64,000 nt of DNA, from assembly GCA_937894065.1 (NCBI GenBank), contig CALCST010000009.1:22730-86729 (forward strand), read 5' to 3'. A program made the position numbers and the translations under genes. The DNA comes from an uncultured Parabacteroides sp. Its GTDB lineage: Bacteria; Bacteroidota; Bacteroidia; Bacteroidales; Tannerellaceae. Within the stretch, counting starts at the first letter, position 1; every line of letters begins with the position of its first letter. This document shows positions 1-8,843 of this stretch, in pieces. The notes below the pieces were generated by a model that searched no databases, had not been told where the DNA came from, and saw only the letters and a program-made list of their open reading frames with translations.

Positions 1-1155
1 TATTCCTTCTCTGTCCGGATTATCCAAAATCCATCTTATACCTTCAGCCAAATCCTCTGCAGATTTATACTTAGCCACATATCCGTTCTTTTTATGGTCT
101 ATCATTTCAGGAATTCCTCCAATCTCAAAACCTACGCATGGAGTTCCGCATGCCATGGATTCCATGATGGTGTTAGGGAGATTTTCCTCCAACGATGAAG
201 TTACAAACAAATCAACAGCATTATATAAATCTGCAATTACCGTTTCTTCGGTTAAATATCCCATAGGGTGAATTGGTACAGGTATTAACTGCTTAATCTC
301 AGACTTTATATTACCAAATACCACCAACTCTAAATCATCTTTATGAATAAGAGATAAAGCTTTCAACAAATAATCTACACCTTTTCTGGAATCAGTAATA
401 TTCAATGCTCCAAACAAAAGTAATTTCTTGTCTAAAGGCAAATTAAACTTACGTCTGGATTCATATTTATCCTTTCTCCTGAAAATACTTTGATCCACAG
501 TATTTGGTATATCCAATACATTCTTATTGATTAACAATGCACTTTCTTTTGCTCTCCCAGTAAGCCACTTACTACAACCAACAAAAGTGATATCCGCATC
601 CTTATATGTTTCTGCTTTATTCAAGAATATTTTAGTTGACAAATCATTACCTGATTTATTACCTAAATAAAAACAAGAATTGCATTTCTTATGATACTTA
701 TTACAGTCACGTGCATGATGACAAATACCAGTGCAAGGCCACATATCATGCATTGTCCAAACTATAGGTTTACCTAGTACTGATAATTTTCTTATATCTG
801 ACAAAGAAAGAAATCCCTGATTTATCCAATGTAAATGAATAATATCAGCATTTTTCACTTCCTCCATCTTACTGATATCTGTTCCTGTATTTGCTATTGA
901 AACACGAAACAAATCAGCTCTATTTAACTTATTGAACAGAAATATTATAATACGCTCAAAATAAAAACGGAATTTATTTATTTTCCGCCTAAGCCACGTA
1001 CTATTTACCGTAATATATTTATCATCGCCCTCCGATTTGTCTCTTACAAGCATAGATGTGTCTATACCATTCCCGATAAGGGATGATCTTAGACGATCGG
1101 CGGCAACGGCGGCTCCGCCGGTGCGGGATGAGGTGTTAAGGAGTAATATTTTCAT
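1..1155 (-). CDS. Glycosyltransferase family 4-like protein (partial, C-terminus outside window)
   Basis: Open frame read by eye from an ATG at 1155 to the window edge (385 codons, no stop), so the C-terminus is missing. The N-terminus (MKILLLNTSSRTGGAAVAAD) is typical of GT-B retaining glycosyltransferases that use a sugar nucleotide at the cytoplasmic face. An IIHLHWINQGF segment lies near residue 106 and a TMHDMWPCTG segment near 134. A Cys/His-rich patch follows (about 141-161: CTGICHH, then CNKYHKKCNSC), a feature I associate with colanic-acid-type WcaC/WcaL-like enzymes. It is the last visible gene of the polysaccharide operon and starts 3 bp after the stop of the upstream GT2 gene is counted on the other side (1159). 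Donor and acceptor cannot be deduced. Family confidence is good; exact role is unknown. Confidence 0.85.
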   Translation of the reverse strand, partial: MKILLLNTSSRTGGAAVAADRLRSSLIGNGIDTSMLVRDKSEGDDKYITVNSTWLRRKINKFRFYFERIIIFLFNKLNRADLFRVSIANTGTDISKMEEVKNADIIHLHWINQGFLSLSDIRKLSVLGKPIVWTMHDMWPCTGICHHARDCNKYHKKCNSCFYLGNKSGNDLSTKIFLNKAETYKDADITFVGCSKWLTGRAKESALLINKNVLDIPNTVDQSIFRRKDKYESRRKFNLPLDKKLLLFGALNITDSRKGVDYLLKALSLIHKDDLELVVFGNIKSEIKQLIPVPIHPMGYLTEETVIADLYNAVDLFVTSSLEENLPNTIMESMACGTPCVGFEIGGIPEMIDHKKNGYVAKYKSAEDLAEGIRWILDNPDREGI

Positions 1156-1158
1156 TAT

Positions 1159-2142
1159 TTACTTTCGATAATTCTTTGACATATATCTAAAATAATCACT
1201 ACAAGATATAGGGAAAAATAATGCTCTCATAACTGATAGAAAAACATTCTTTTCTACAGTATGAAAAATTCTATTTCTTAGTTTAACACATTTTATTTGA
1301 AGCAACACAAAATATAATATTGAAGATTTACTATGATATTTTGCTAATGCTTTTGCGTTTCTTAAAGATTTAGTATCCGTTTCAATCTCATTCAGAAAAA
1401 TAGATAATGTAGTAAAGTATTCTCTAATTATAGGATATAATTCTACATAAAACAAAAATGTTCTTCTTATAGAATAAAAAATATTCAATAAAGTTTTATT
1501 ATAATTTTGTGCAGGGCAATAAGTTGCAGCCAATATATGACGTCTATTATTAACTAGCACTTTATCACAAAATTGTACTTTTTCATAAGCTGCAGCAACT
1601 ATCTGAATAAGCTTATCATAAGTATAATAATTCATCCATTTATCCAAATTTGGTATCTTATCTAATAAAGATCTTTTTATTAACAAAGTGTGTCCAGGAG
1701 TCATCCCTACATACATCATTCTTTCTATGGTAAAATTCGGAATTCTAGAATCAAAATGAACTTTTATATTTTCACCAGTAGCAAATGGCCTTGAAAATCC
1801 TGAAGACAACCAATTCTCTCCAATAGAATTTAATTGTGTTTCTATTTTATCTAATTCCCAAATATCATCTTGATCTGATATTGCGATATATTCTCCTTTT
1901 GCCAAAAGCATAGCTGAAAAGAAATTTCCATTTATACCTTTTTTCTCTTTATTAATATTTAAACGTATATATGGATATTTTACCAAATATTCCTCTATAA
2001 TCTTAATAGTATCATCTGTAGAACCATCATCTTGAATAATTATTTCATATAAAGGATACGTTTGATTAACAATAGAATCAAGTTGTTCTCTAATATATTT
2101 AGCACCATTATAAGTACACATTACAACAGACACTTTCTCCAT
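1159..2142 (-). CDS. Glycosyltransferase family 2 protein
   Basis: A GT-A fold inverting glycosyltransferase of 327 residues, expected to add one sugar to a lipid-linked repeat unit at the inner membrane. The nucleotide-binding start is VSVVMCTYNGAKYI (residues 4-17), QDDGSTDDT lies at 37-45, and the metal-binding DxD-type motif is DQDD at 90-93. The rest is Lys/Tyr rich with hydrophobic stretches (about 215-235 and 275-315) that could associate with the membrane. Its first 22 bp overlap the 3' end of the upstream HlpA-like gene, so the two are probably translationally coupled. It resembles rhamnosyltransferase-type GT2 proteins, but the transferred sugar is not readable from sequence. The coding sequence is strikingly AT-rich. 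Confidence 0.9.
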   Translation of the reverse strand: MEKVSVVMCTYNGAKYIREQLDSIVNQTYPLYEIIIQDDGSTDDTIKIIEEYLVKYPYIRLNINKEKKGINGNFFSAMLLAKGEYIAISDQDDIWELDKIETQLNSIGENWLSSGFSRPFATGENIKVHFDSRIPNFTIERMMYVGMTPGHTLLIKRSLLDKIPNLDKWMNYYTYDKLIQIVAAAYEKVQFCDKVLVNNRRHILAATYCPAQNYNKTLLNIFYSIRRTFLFYVELYPIIREYFTTLSIFLNEIETDTKSLRNAKALAKYHSKSSILYFVLLQIKCVKLRNRIFHTVEKNVFLSVMRALFFPISCSDYFRYMSKNYRK

Positions 2143-3035
2143 AGTAATAAATATCTTACCAACCTCTTATAAGAAAAGAAGTTATTTTTAACTGCCTTGT
2201 TATTAATCTCTTTATTATTTAGAATATATTCCGGATGATTCAAAGGAAACTTCATTTCCTCAGATTCCACGTACAACTTATCAGCCTTTTTGGTTGTGTG
2301 TGTTGCATTAGGATCACCCAATCCTATATTCGTCACCATATTAACAGACGGATATATTGAAAGTTGGTTTTGTAATCTCAAACTATAATAATAGAAAACT
2401 CCCCAAGGGTTCAAACCTCCTTTATGAGACAATGCATCAGGTATAAAACTTGAGAAATATATCTCTTCTAATTTATTAGAGAAGAGTGATGAATGTCTTT
2501 GAGGATACTTGTTCCAAAATGGAAAATCAACATTTACATTTTTCCAAACCCTGCGCCAAGTTGCCCATCCCCAAATATGAGTTATATTACAAAAGTCATA
2601 ACTATATCCATCTTTTACTATTCCTGGTAAAAAACAATTACCTCCTATATGCCCAATTCTTTCATCGTCTTTATATTTTATCAAAAGCTCCTCACAAAAA
2701 CGGAAAAACGATAAATCAGGCAAACAGTCATCCTCCAATATAACACCATATTCTTCTTGCTCAAAAAACCATGTAATAGCAGAAGATATAGCCTTTTTAC
2801 ATCCTAAATTTTCGCCCCTAAACAATGTCTTAACCTCACAAGGCCAATCCACAGAATCAATTATACTCCTTGACTGACGACATAATTCTGCCTCTTCATC
2901 TTTTCCTGGCCTAGGAGCATCAGCCGCAACATATAACCGGGAAGGTTTTATTTCCCTTATTCGCTCAAATACGACTTTTGTTGTATCCGGGCGATTGAAT
3001 ATTAGGAATAATATTGGAGTGTTGTACATTTTCAT
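2121..3035 (-). CDS. HlpA-like nucleotide-diphospho-sugar transferase
   Basis: 304 residues. The N-terminus PILFLIFNRPDTTKVVFERI (7-26) and the ILEDDCLPDLSFF segment (99-111, with the acidic EDD metal-binding triad) match the GT-A-like family often annotated as hemolytic protein HlpA-like or nucleotide-diphospho-sugar transferase. Members sit in capsule, LPS and S-layer glycosylation loci and are presumed to transfer a sugar. THIWGWATWRRVW (about 152-164) is another hallmark stretch. The start overlaps the stop of the upstream gene by 4 bp (ATGA, 3032-3035) and the 3' end overlaps the next gene by 22 bp, so translation is coupled on both sides. M3 is an alternative start. No enzymatic specificity can be assigned. 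Confidence 0.85.
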   Translation of the reverse strand: MKMYNTPILFLIFNRPDTTKVVFERIREIKPSRLYVAADAPRPGKDEEAELCRQSRSIIDSVDWPCEVKTLFRGENLGCKKAISSAITWFFEQEEYGVILEDDCLPDLSFFRFCEELLIKYKDDERIGHIGGNCFLPGIVKDGYSYDFCNITHIWGWATWRRVWKNVNVDFPFWNKYPQRHSSLFSNKLEEIYFSSFIPDALSHKGGLNPWGVFYYYSLRLQNQLSIYPSVNMVTNIGLGDPNATHTTKKADKLYVESEEMKFPLNHPEYILNNKEINNKAVKNNFFSYKRLVRYLLLWRKCLL

Positions 3036-3910
3036 TTTCTTTTTCCAAAACGTGACAAGATAAAATCTTTTACACCAGAAAGATACGCAAATAATAAATC
3101 ATATTGCTTTTCTTTGATGTATTTTAATGAATTATGAGGCACTATCAATAATATATGATATAAAATTGCATAATATCTTTTCCATGCCTCCAGATTTCGT
3201 CTGTATAATAATAATCTGTTCCTAGAATTATAATAACAAACCAAAGGAGAATTCTTACCCGTACTACAACTACCTATATGCAAGAGTTCCACATTAGGTT
3301 CATATAACAATTCATAACCCGCTTTTTTTAAATGTAAAGACAAATCTATCTCTTCTGAATATAAGAAATACATTTCAGGCCATCCTCCAACAACAGATAA
3401 TGCTGTTCGTCTTATTAAGACAGCTGCTCCATGAATAAGTGAAGTTTTTTCTTTAACTTTACTATTTTCTCCAAGAATATTAGTTCTATAATGAATTCTC
3501 ATCAGATACTTATCCAAACTATCACAACCAAGATAGTTATAAGAGCCATCTTTATTAATTATTTTAGGAGATACTGCTCCGATGGAAGAATCCTCTTCCA
3601 TATCTTCTAATAACAGAGAAAAACAATCTTCTTTTATTATTACGTCATTATTAATAAAAAAAAGATATTCTCCACTAGAATGTAAAACACCTAAATTATT
3701 TCCACCTGAAAAGCCTAAATTATTATTACTTCGAACAAACTTAACCCATGGATATATATTTTCTAAATATTCTATTTCATTTTTTTCTGATGCATTATCC
3801 ACAACAATAACTTCCCAATCCTTTTTCTTATAATTAGATAAAGAATCAAGAAAACTCCTAGTAAATAGCCAAGAGTTATAATTTACGGTTATTATTGACA
3901 ACTTACACAT
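3032..3910 (-). CDS. Glycosyltransferase family 2 protein (rhamnosyltransferase-like)
   Basis: 292 residues. The GT2 signature is LSIITVNYNSWLFT (4-17), VVDNAS at 36-41, LGFSGGNNLG (65-74) and the DxD equivalent NND at 87-89. Later HGAAVLIRRTAL and YSEEIDLSLHLKKAGYELLY segments (about 160-205) give the second half of the active site. This layout is typical of WbbL-like rhamnosyltransferases and related O-antigen glycosyltransferases. It lies 7 bp downstream of the fucosyltransferase-like gene and overlaps the next by 4 bp, so it belongs to one polysaccharide transcription unit. Sugar specificity is an inference only. Confidence 0.9.
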   Translation of the reverse strand: MCKLSIITVNYNSWLFTRSFLDSLSNYKKKDWEVIVVDNASEKNEIEYLENIYPWVKFVRSNNNLGFSGGNNLGVLHSSGEYLFFINNDVIIKEDCFSLLLEDMEEDSSIGAVSPKIINKDGSYNYLGCDSLDKYLMRIHYRTNILGENSKVKEKTSLIHGAAVLIRRTALSVVGGWPEMYFLYSEEIDLSLHLKKAGYELLYEPNVELLHIGSCSTGKNSPLVCYYNSRNRLLLYRRNLEAWKRYYAILYHILLIVPHNSLKYIKEKQYDLLFAYLSGVKDFILSRFGKRK

Positions 3911-3917
3911 TTACACA

Positions 3918-4763
3918 TCAATTTATCTTTATTATTTCCAAAGGTATACCTTTTAATCGTGATGCCAAAATAGAATAACTACTTCCTTTTGAGCCCAATA
4001 TTTTAATTGTTGATGCCAACGAATAAAGTTCAACTAAAGCTTCAACAATTCCATCTACAGAACCTCTTTCAACTTTATTGTTTACGGTAAAAATTCTTTC
4101 ACCAAAATGCTTAACCAACGTATTTTTTTCTTTTTCAGAATCCGAAGCCAGGTAAAACATTATATCAGGGTCTTTGTCTATTTCTTTTTCCATCTTTTCT
4201 ATAAACAATGACAAAGGACTGTTTTTTATAGAAACAATATTATCCGTTCTTCTAATATGAACACCTATAGTTTTTCCTTTCTTCAAGCATGAAATCCTTT
4301 CATCAATTTTCTGTAGATTAGGTTTGGACGGCTCTAGCATATCAAACAGACATTCATATCCTGGTATTTCACCCCAATAAACAAGATAAGGATTTACCGA
4401 TTCATCCAACCATTTAGGTATAGGTCCAGAGCCTTCATTATCATATATCCTTTTCTCATAAATCAAATTATCAAATAAACATCTTTGAATAATTCCTGGT
4501 AACCACAGGTTCCTTTTTCTAGGTCTGTCATATATATAATGATACCATTTGGCATCAATAACCTTTACATTATTAAGAGAATCTGATATATTAAATAAAT
4601 CATGAAAATTAGCGCCCATTCCCCAATCTCTAAACCAAAGGATTTTAAGATTAAAGTCTTTACGCAGACAATAATTTATAGACGAAGTTATTGCCAACAT
4701 TCTGTTCCCTAGTCCTCCTATTGGAACCAATGTTAATTCTTTATTATTAGAATTGAATATCAT
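3918..4763 (-). CDS. Putative fucosyltransferase-superfamily glycosyltransferase
   Basis: 281 residues. The nucleotide-binding loop VPIGGLGNRMLAITSSI (13-29) and the HIRRTDN motif (169-175) are the two marks of the GT-B fucosyltransferase superfamily (GT11, GT23/NodZ and relatives), where HxRRxD binds GDP-fucose. A C-terminal VERGSVDGIVEALVELYSLA stretch followed by ILGSKGSSYSILA (about 255-268) corresponds to the region in which these enzymes check for Ser/Thr-rich donor-site loops. It starts 1 bp from the flippase stop (4765). I infer transfer of fucose or a related deoxysugar to the surface polysaccharide; no GDP-fucose pathway genes are visible in the window. Confidence 0.7.
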   Translation of the reverse strand: MIFNSNNKELTLVPIGGLGNRMLAITSSINYCLRKDFNLKILWFRDWGMGANFHDLFNISDSLNNVKVIDAKWYHYIYDRPRKRNLWLPGIIQRCLFDNLIYEKRIYDNEGSGPIPKWLDESVNPYLVYWGEIPGYECLFDMLEPSKPNLQKIDERISCLKKGKTIGVHIRRTDNIVSIKNSPLSLFIEKMEKEIDKDPDIMFYLASDSEKEKNTLVKHFGERIFTVNNKVERGSVDGIVEALVELYSLASTIKILGSKGSSYSILASRLKGIPLEIIKIN

Positions 4764-4764
4764 C

Positions 4765-6204
4765 CTATCTGTTTTTCTTCAACAAATACCCCAAACATTC
4801 CTTAAACGTCACAGAGCGGCTAAGCCACATTACCATAACATACAACAAAGATGCTACTAGTATTTTGGCAATGATTAATATATATATGTTTTCTATTGCC
4901 TTCGTCACATACCACGTTGCCAACATAACAAAAAAAGCAATAACGGCAAAAGCTCCTATATCCTTTAGTGCATGAATCAACGGTAATCGTATTTCCTTAA
5001 ATAAAAAATAATGCCAAACCAGAAGCCATAGAACATTTAACGCAACATAGGCTTTTATCATCATAGCTATTCCATATGGATAAAGCAGTAAAATCAAAGC
5101 AAGTTGTAATAACCCTAAAACAACTGTATTCCATAAATAAATATCTGATTTACCTTTACTCATCAACAAATTGGAATACAAACTGACTATCGGAAAAAAA
5201 GCTCCTCCAATAGCCAATACCTGCAATATCAATGCAGAAGGCAGCCATTTGTCAGTAATCATTATTGTTATCATCTCCGGAGCAATCAAGGCTAGGCCAA
5301 ACATAGCCGGGAAAGAGATAAAAGATGTGAATCGAAGCATTTTGCGAAAAGCTCGTCTTTGACGCTCCGTATCATCAGATATTTGCGAGAACATCGGTAA
5401 TGCAACACTTCCAACCATCCCTGAAATCAGTGAATGTCCCATATAATTCCATTTGTTTGCCTGATTATATTGTCCGACTTCATTCTCTGTATAATATCGA
5501 CCAAGCACAATAGAAAATATATTATTGTTCAGATGAATAAAGATATTTGTAAACAACAATTTACTACTGAATCCTATCATTTCTTTTATTGGGGAGAAAT
5601 CAATATTAAAAGATGGCCTCCAAGGACATAGGAACCAATATATTATTGTCAAAGTCAATATATAAACGATACTCTGAGTTGCAATTCCCCAATATGAAAA
5701 CCCATTATATGCCAATATTATACCAACCGTTCCAGATACGGCTAAAGCAACAAACGTTGCCAATGCTTTCTGCTTAACCTGCATATTTCGGAACATATAA
5801 GCACTGGGCACCATACTTAAACTTGAAATAAAAAAGCCTATAAACAAATATCTTGACAATGGTATAAGTTCTGGTGTTTTATAAAAATCAGCTATTAAAG
5901 GAGCTGAGAAAAATAATATCCAATACATGCAAAAACTCAACCCTGAGCTGAACCAAAATACAGCATTATAATCTTTTGATGTAACCTCAGCTTTTTTAGC
6001 CAAAGCAACCGTAAACCCACTCTCCTGCAGCGACGCCGCTATCAGCGAGAAGATAGTCAACATCCCCACCATTCCATAGTCCGACGGTTCCAGAAGGCGG
6101 GCAAGAAATATACCAAAAAGGAGATTCAACAACTGTTGTGTGCCGTTATTGATAAGTCCCCAAAACAATCCTTGAGCGGTCTTATTTTTTAATGAATCTC
6201 CCAT
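4765..6204 (-). CDS. Wzx-type polysaccharide flippase (MOP superfamily, WzxC-like)
   Basis: 479 residues and very hydrophobic, with about 12-14 predicted membrane segments, the usual size for a Wzx/RfbX flippase. The N-terminus (GLFWGLINNGTQQLLNLLFG, 13-32, then ARLLEPSDYGMVGML) is typical of the WzxC/colanic-acid exporter branch of polysaccharide_synt proteins. Such proteins flip undecaprenyl-linked repeat units from the cytoplasmic to the periplasmic face. The gene is the first of the AT-rich glycosyltransferase run, with the fucosyltransferase-like gene beginning 1 bp after its stop. It is separated from ugd by 183 bp that carry the 22-bp palindromic array, which therefore lies in its 5' region. 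No Wzy polymerase is seen in the window. Confidence 0.88.
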   Translation of the reverse strand: MGDSLKNKTAQGLFWGLINNGTQQLLNLLFGIFLARLLEPSDYGMVGMLTIFSLIAASLQESGFTVALAKKAEVTSKDYNAVFWFSSGLSFCMYWILFFSAPLIADFYKTPELIPLSRYLFIGFFISSLSMVPSAYMFRNMQVKQKALATFVALAVSGTVGIILAYNGFSYWGIATQSIVYILTLTIIYWFLCPWRPSFNIDFSPIKEMIGFSSKLLFTNIFIHLNNNIFSIVLGRYYTENEVGQYNQANKWNYMGHSLISGMVGSVALPMFSQISDDTERQRRAFRKMLRFTSFISFPAMFGLALIAPEMITIMITDKWLPSALILQVLAIGGAFFPIVSLYSNLLMSKGKSDIYLWNTVVLGLLQLALILLLYPYGIAMMIKAYVALNVLWLLVWHYFLFKEIRLPLIHALKDIGAFAVIAFFVMLATWYVTKAIENIYILIIAKILVASLLYVMVMWLSRSVTFKECLGYLLKKNR

Positions 6205-6269
6205 TTATACGATATGATGTCTTTTGAATATTTTCAAGATTAATTTGTAGTTGACCAAAGACTATTTAA

Positions 6270-6349
6270 GTCACACTCGTGACCTAATCAGGTCACAGCC
6301 GTGATTTAATTTCGCCACAGCTGTGACTTAAATAAACCACAACTGTGGC
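6270..6349. repeat. Four near-palindromes with exact 22-bp period
   Basis: Four 14-bp imperfect palindromes follow one another at a constant 22-bp step: gtcacactcgtgac (6270), gtcacagccgtgat (6292), gccacagctgtgac (6314) and accacaactgtggc (6336). Symmetry centres are at 6276.5, 6298.5, 6320.5 and 6342.5. The spacers (ctaatcag, ttaatttc, ttaaataa) are AT-rich and not conserved. The array lies between the ugd stop and the flippase start. Two helical turns per unit would put all sites on one DNA face, suggesting cooperative protein binding. A structured-RNA or terminator role is also possible. Confidence 0.75.
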
Positions 6350-6387
6350 GAAACTAGAATATAAAGATATAATTATTGTCTATTATA

Positions 6388-7701
6388 TTATTTACCAATA
6401 CAATGGTATTCGAAACCATATTCTTTCATCTCCTCTGCGTCATAAATATTGCGTCCGTCAATGACCAGAGGGTTTGCCATAAGCTTATGTATTGCAGTCC
6501 AAGACGGAAGGCGGAACACTTTCCATTCTGTAAGCATCAATAAGGCATCAGCCTCAACAACTGCATCATACATATCTTTGGCATATTGTATGGAATCGCC
6601 CAATCGTCTTTGTGCTTCCGGAATAGCAACAGGGTCGAACGCCGTAACAGTGCATCCGGCTTCCAATAGCTTTTCAATTACGACTAATGAAGGAGCTTCG
6701 CGCATATCATCTGTTTCCGGCTTGAAAGCCAATCCCCATAGTGCAATCTTTTTACCTTTAAGATTATCGCCAAGCTGTTTCTGCAATTTCTTGAACAAAA
6801 TAGATTTCTGCTCATTATTAACATCTTCAACGGCTTGAAGGATTCTCATAGGATAGCCATTATCTCTTGCTGTTTTCACCAATGCTTTCACATCCTTAGG
6901 GAAACATGAACCGCCGTAACCGCAGCCGGGATAAAGGAAACGCGAACCAATTCGGATATCCGAACCTATTCCCTTTCGGACCATATTTACGTCAGCGCCA
7001 ACAATCTCGCAAAGATTGGCAATATCATTCATAAAGCTGATTCGTGTTGCCAACATTGCATTTGCCGCATATTTTGTCATTTCGGCTGAAGGAACATCCA
7101 TAAATATGACACGGAAATTGTTAAGCAAGAACGGGCGATAAAGTCGGCTCATCAAATCTTTTGCCTTTTCAGACTCAACACCGACCACGATTCTGTCCGG
7201 GCTCATAAAGTCCTTTATCGCAGCTCCTTCCTTAAGGAATTCAGGATTTGAAGCCACATCGAAAGTCAAGTCAGAACCACGTTTGTCCAATTCCTCTTGT
7301 ATTGCTGCACGGACTTTCTTTGCAGTCCCAACTGGAACTGTGCTCTTGGTCACAACCAGCAAATGTTTGTTCATATAGCGGCCCACAGTGCGTGCCACTT
7401 CCAGAACATATCTCAAATCGGCACTGCCGTCTTCATCCGGAGGCGTACCAACTGCACTAAAAACTACTTCAACCTCATTCAGGCAAGACGATAAATCAGT
7501 CAGGAAATGCAGACGTCCGGCTTCCTTGTTGCGCAGCACCATTTCTTCCAATCCGGGTTCGTATATTGGCAAAATACCTTTATTCAGATTATTTATTTTC
7601 TCTGAATTTACATCAACACAAAATACTTCCGTTCCCATCTCGGCAAAACATGTGCCGCTGACCAAACCAACATATCCTGTTCCTACTATCGCTATTTTCA
7701 T
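6388..7701 (-). CDS. ugd: UDP-glucose 6-dehydrogenase
   Basis: 437 residues, full length for the bacterial UDP-glucose/UDP-mannose dehydrogenase family. It oxidises UDP-glucose to UDP-glucuronate with two NAD+ per turnover in the cytoplasm. The Rossmann motif is GTGYVG at 7-12. The catalytic region GCGYGGSCFPKD (259-270) carries the thioester-forming Cys266. Other family marks are YEPGLEEMV (48-56), FSAVGTPPDEDGSADL (81-96) and SNPEFLKEGAA (151-161). The C-terminal NAD/UDP-binding half is present (LWGLAFKPETDDMREAPS). It sits between the oxidoreductase gene and the flippase gene. Its product could feed the neighbouring dehydrogenase, although that enzyme may instead act on UDP-GlcNAcA; a UDP-HexNAc preference cannot be excluded by eye. 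Confidence 0.93.
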   Translation of the reverse strand: MKIAIVGTGYVGLVSGTCFAEMGTEVFCVDVNSEKINNLNKGILPIYEPGLEEMVLRNKEAGRLHFLTDLSSCLNEVEVVFSAVGTPPDEDGSADLRYVLEVARTVGRYMNKHLLVVTKSTVPVGTAKKVRAAIQEELDKRGSDLTFDVASNPEFLKEGAAIKDFMSPDRIVVGVESEKAKDLMSRLYRPFLLNNFRVIFMDVPSAEMTKYAANAMLATRISFMNDIANLCEIVGADVNMVRKGIGSDIRIGSRFLYPGCGYGGSCFPKDVKALVKTARDNGYPMRILQAVEDVNNEQKSILFKKLQKQLGDNLKGKKIALWGLAFKPETDDMREAPSLVVIEKLLEAGCTVTAFDPVAIPEAQRRLGDSIQYAKDMYDAVVEADALLMLTEWKVFRLPSWTAIHKLMANPLVIDGRNIYDAEEMKEYGFEYHCIGK

Positions 7702-7717
7702 TTTCAGTATTTATTTT

Positions 7718-7800
7718 AGTTGACGAATTGACAAGATAACTAGTTGACAAGGAGTTTTGATATTATCTCCTGATGTCTTGTCAACTCGTCCCCTTGTATC
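7718..7800. repeat. GTTGACAAG-family intergenic inverted repeat
   Basis: Words agttgacgaattgacaag and tagttgacaagg are followed by cttgtcaactcg and ccccttgta, giving an imperfect stem-loop between the oxidoreductase and ugd genes. Similar units recur throughout the window. Confidence 0.7.
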
Positions 7801-7805
7801 TATTA

Positions 7806-8843
7806 TCAATTTTCATTTTTACTCGCCTCATACATACGAGTAATGATATCCACAACCTTCATTCCTTCAAGAACATTGGTTGTTATAGGCTCGTTATTTC
7901 CTTCCGAAAGAACTTCCACCACATTGCGGATAACGAAATTATGATTCTGAGCCGAACCTTTGTAAGGTCCGTAATCATTTCCCGGATTGGTTGGAGCCAG
8001 TTCCGGCATTTCATAATCCTTGATATGGCAATATTCCACTTCGTTCATATACTGACCGCCAATTTTCACGCTACCGTTTTCGGCAACAATCAGAATACTG
8101 CTTTCCATATTCTTGCCCCAAACAGATGTTGAGAAGCAAAGATTTCCCATTCCACCGTTTACGAAATCGAACGATACAATACCTGAATCCTCAAAATCCG
8201 TAGTCTCAGAATGATTGAAGTCTCTCATTCTAGACTTTATATTAGTGATATCACCGAAAAGCCAGTACATTATGTCAATGAAATGAGAGAATTGGGTGAA
8301 CAATGTTCCTCCGTCCAAATCCTTTGTTCCATGCCAGCTTTCTGGTTTGTAATAGCGTTCGTCGCGGTTCCAGTAGCAATTAAGCTGAACCATATATATT
8401 TTCCCAAGCTTTCCGCTTTCTATCATATTCTTTATCCACACAGAAGGAGGAGAATATCTGTTCTGCATGACACAGAAAGCTTTCTTGTTATATTTTAGAG
8501 AAGTAAATATAATCTGCTCAGCATCTTCCTTGTTTAAAGCCATAGGTTTTTCAATCACCACATGATAACCTGCCGACATTGCCTTTATTGCCATCTGTGC
8601 ATGATATCCGTTAGGCGTACAGATATTTATAACATCAACATCCGGACGCGCTTCAATCAGCGAATCAAAAGAAGAATAAAAATCTGCATTATAAGCCTCT
8701 ATTCCTAAAGATTCTTTCGGTTTGATATCACATAAAGCTATCAGCTCAGCACCGGAATCACGGGTAATCATTTCAGCATGGCGTTTACCGATGTGACCGC
8801 AGCCAACAACAGCAAAACGCACCTTGTTGCTAATTCTGTCCAT
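7806..8843 (-). CDS. Gfo/Idh/MocA family oxidoreductase (WlbA/WbpB-like)
   Basis: 345 residues from the chosen ATG at 8843; an in-frame ATG 36 bp upstream would extend it, but the later Met gives the family's usual beginning (VRFAVVGCGHIGKRHAEM). The NAD-binding motif is GCGHIG (14-19) and the conserved EKP at 98-100 marks the Gfo/Idh/MocA fold. It is followed by the C-terminal alpha/beta domain with GGTLFTQFSHFIDIMYWLFG. It overlaps the end of the aminotransferase gene by 14 bp, an arrangement seen in pathways for 3-amino-sugar uronates (WbpB/WbpE, WlbA/WlbC). There the dehydrogenase oxidises C3 of a UDP-HexNAc uronate before transamination. I infer that role from the pairing; substrate is not proven. 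Confidence 0.8.
   Translation of the reverse strand: MDRISNKVRFAVVGCGHIGKRHAEMITRDSGAELIALCDIKPKESLGIEAYNADFYSSFDSLIEARPDVDVINICTPNGYHAQMAIKAMSAGYHVVIEKPMALNKEDAEQIIFTSLKYNKKAFCVMQNRYSPPSVWIKNMIESGKLGKIYMVQLNCYWNRDERYYKPESWHGTKDLDGGTLFTQFSHFIDIMYWLFGDITNIKSRMRDFNHSETTDFEDSGIVSFDFVNGGMGNLCFSTSVWGKNMESSILIVAENGSVKIGGQYMNEVEYCHIKDYEMPELAPTNPGNDYGPYKGSAQNHNFVIRNVVEVLSEGNNEPITTNVLEGMKVVDIITRMYEASKNEN

Noticed and set aside
6270..6349. Short regular array as a CRISPR
   Set aside because: Units are palindromic and differ from each other, spacers are only 8 bp, and no cas gene is nearby.
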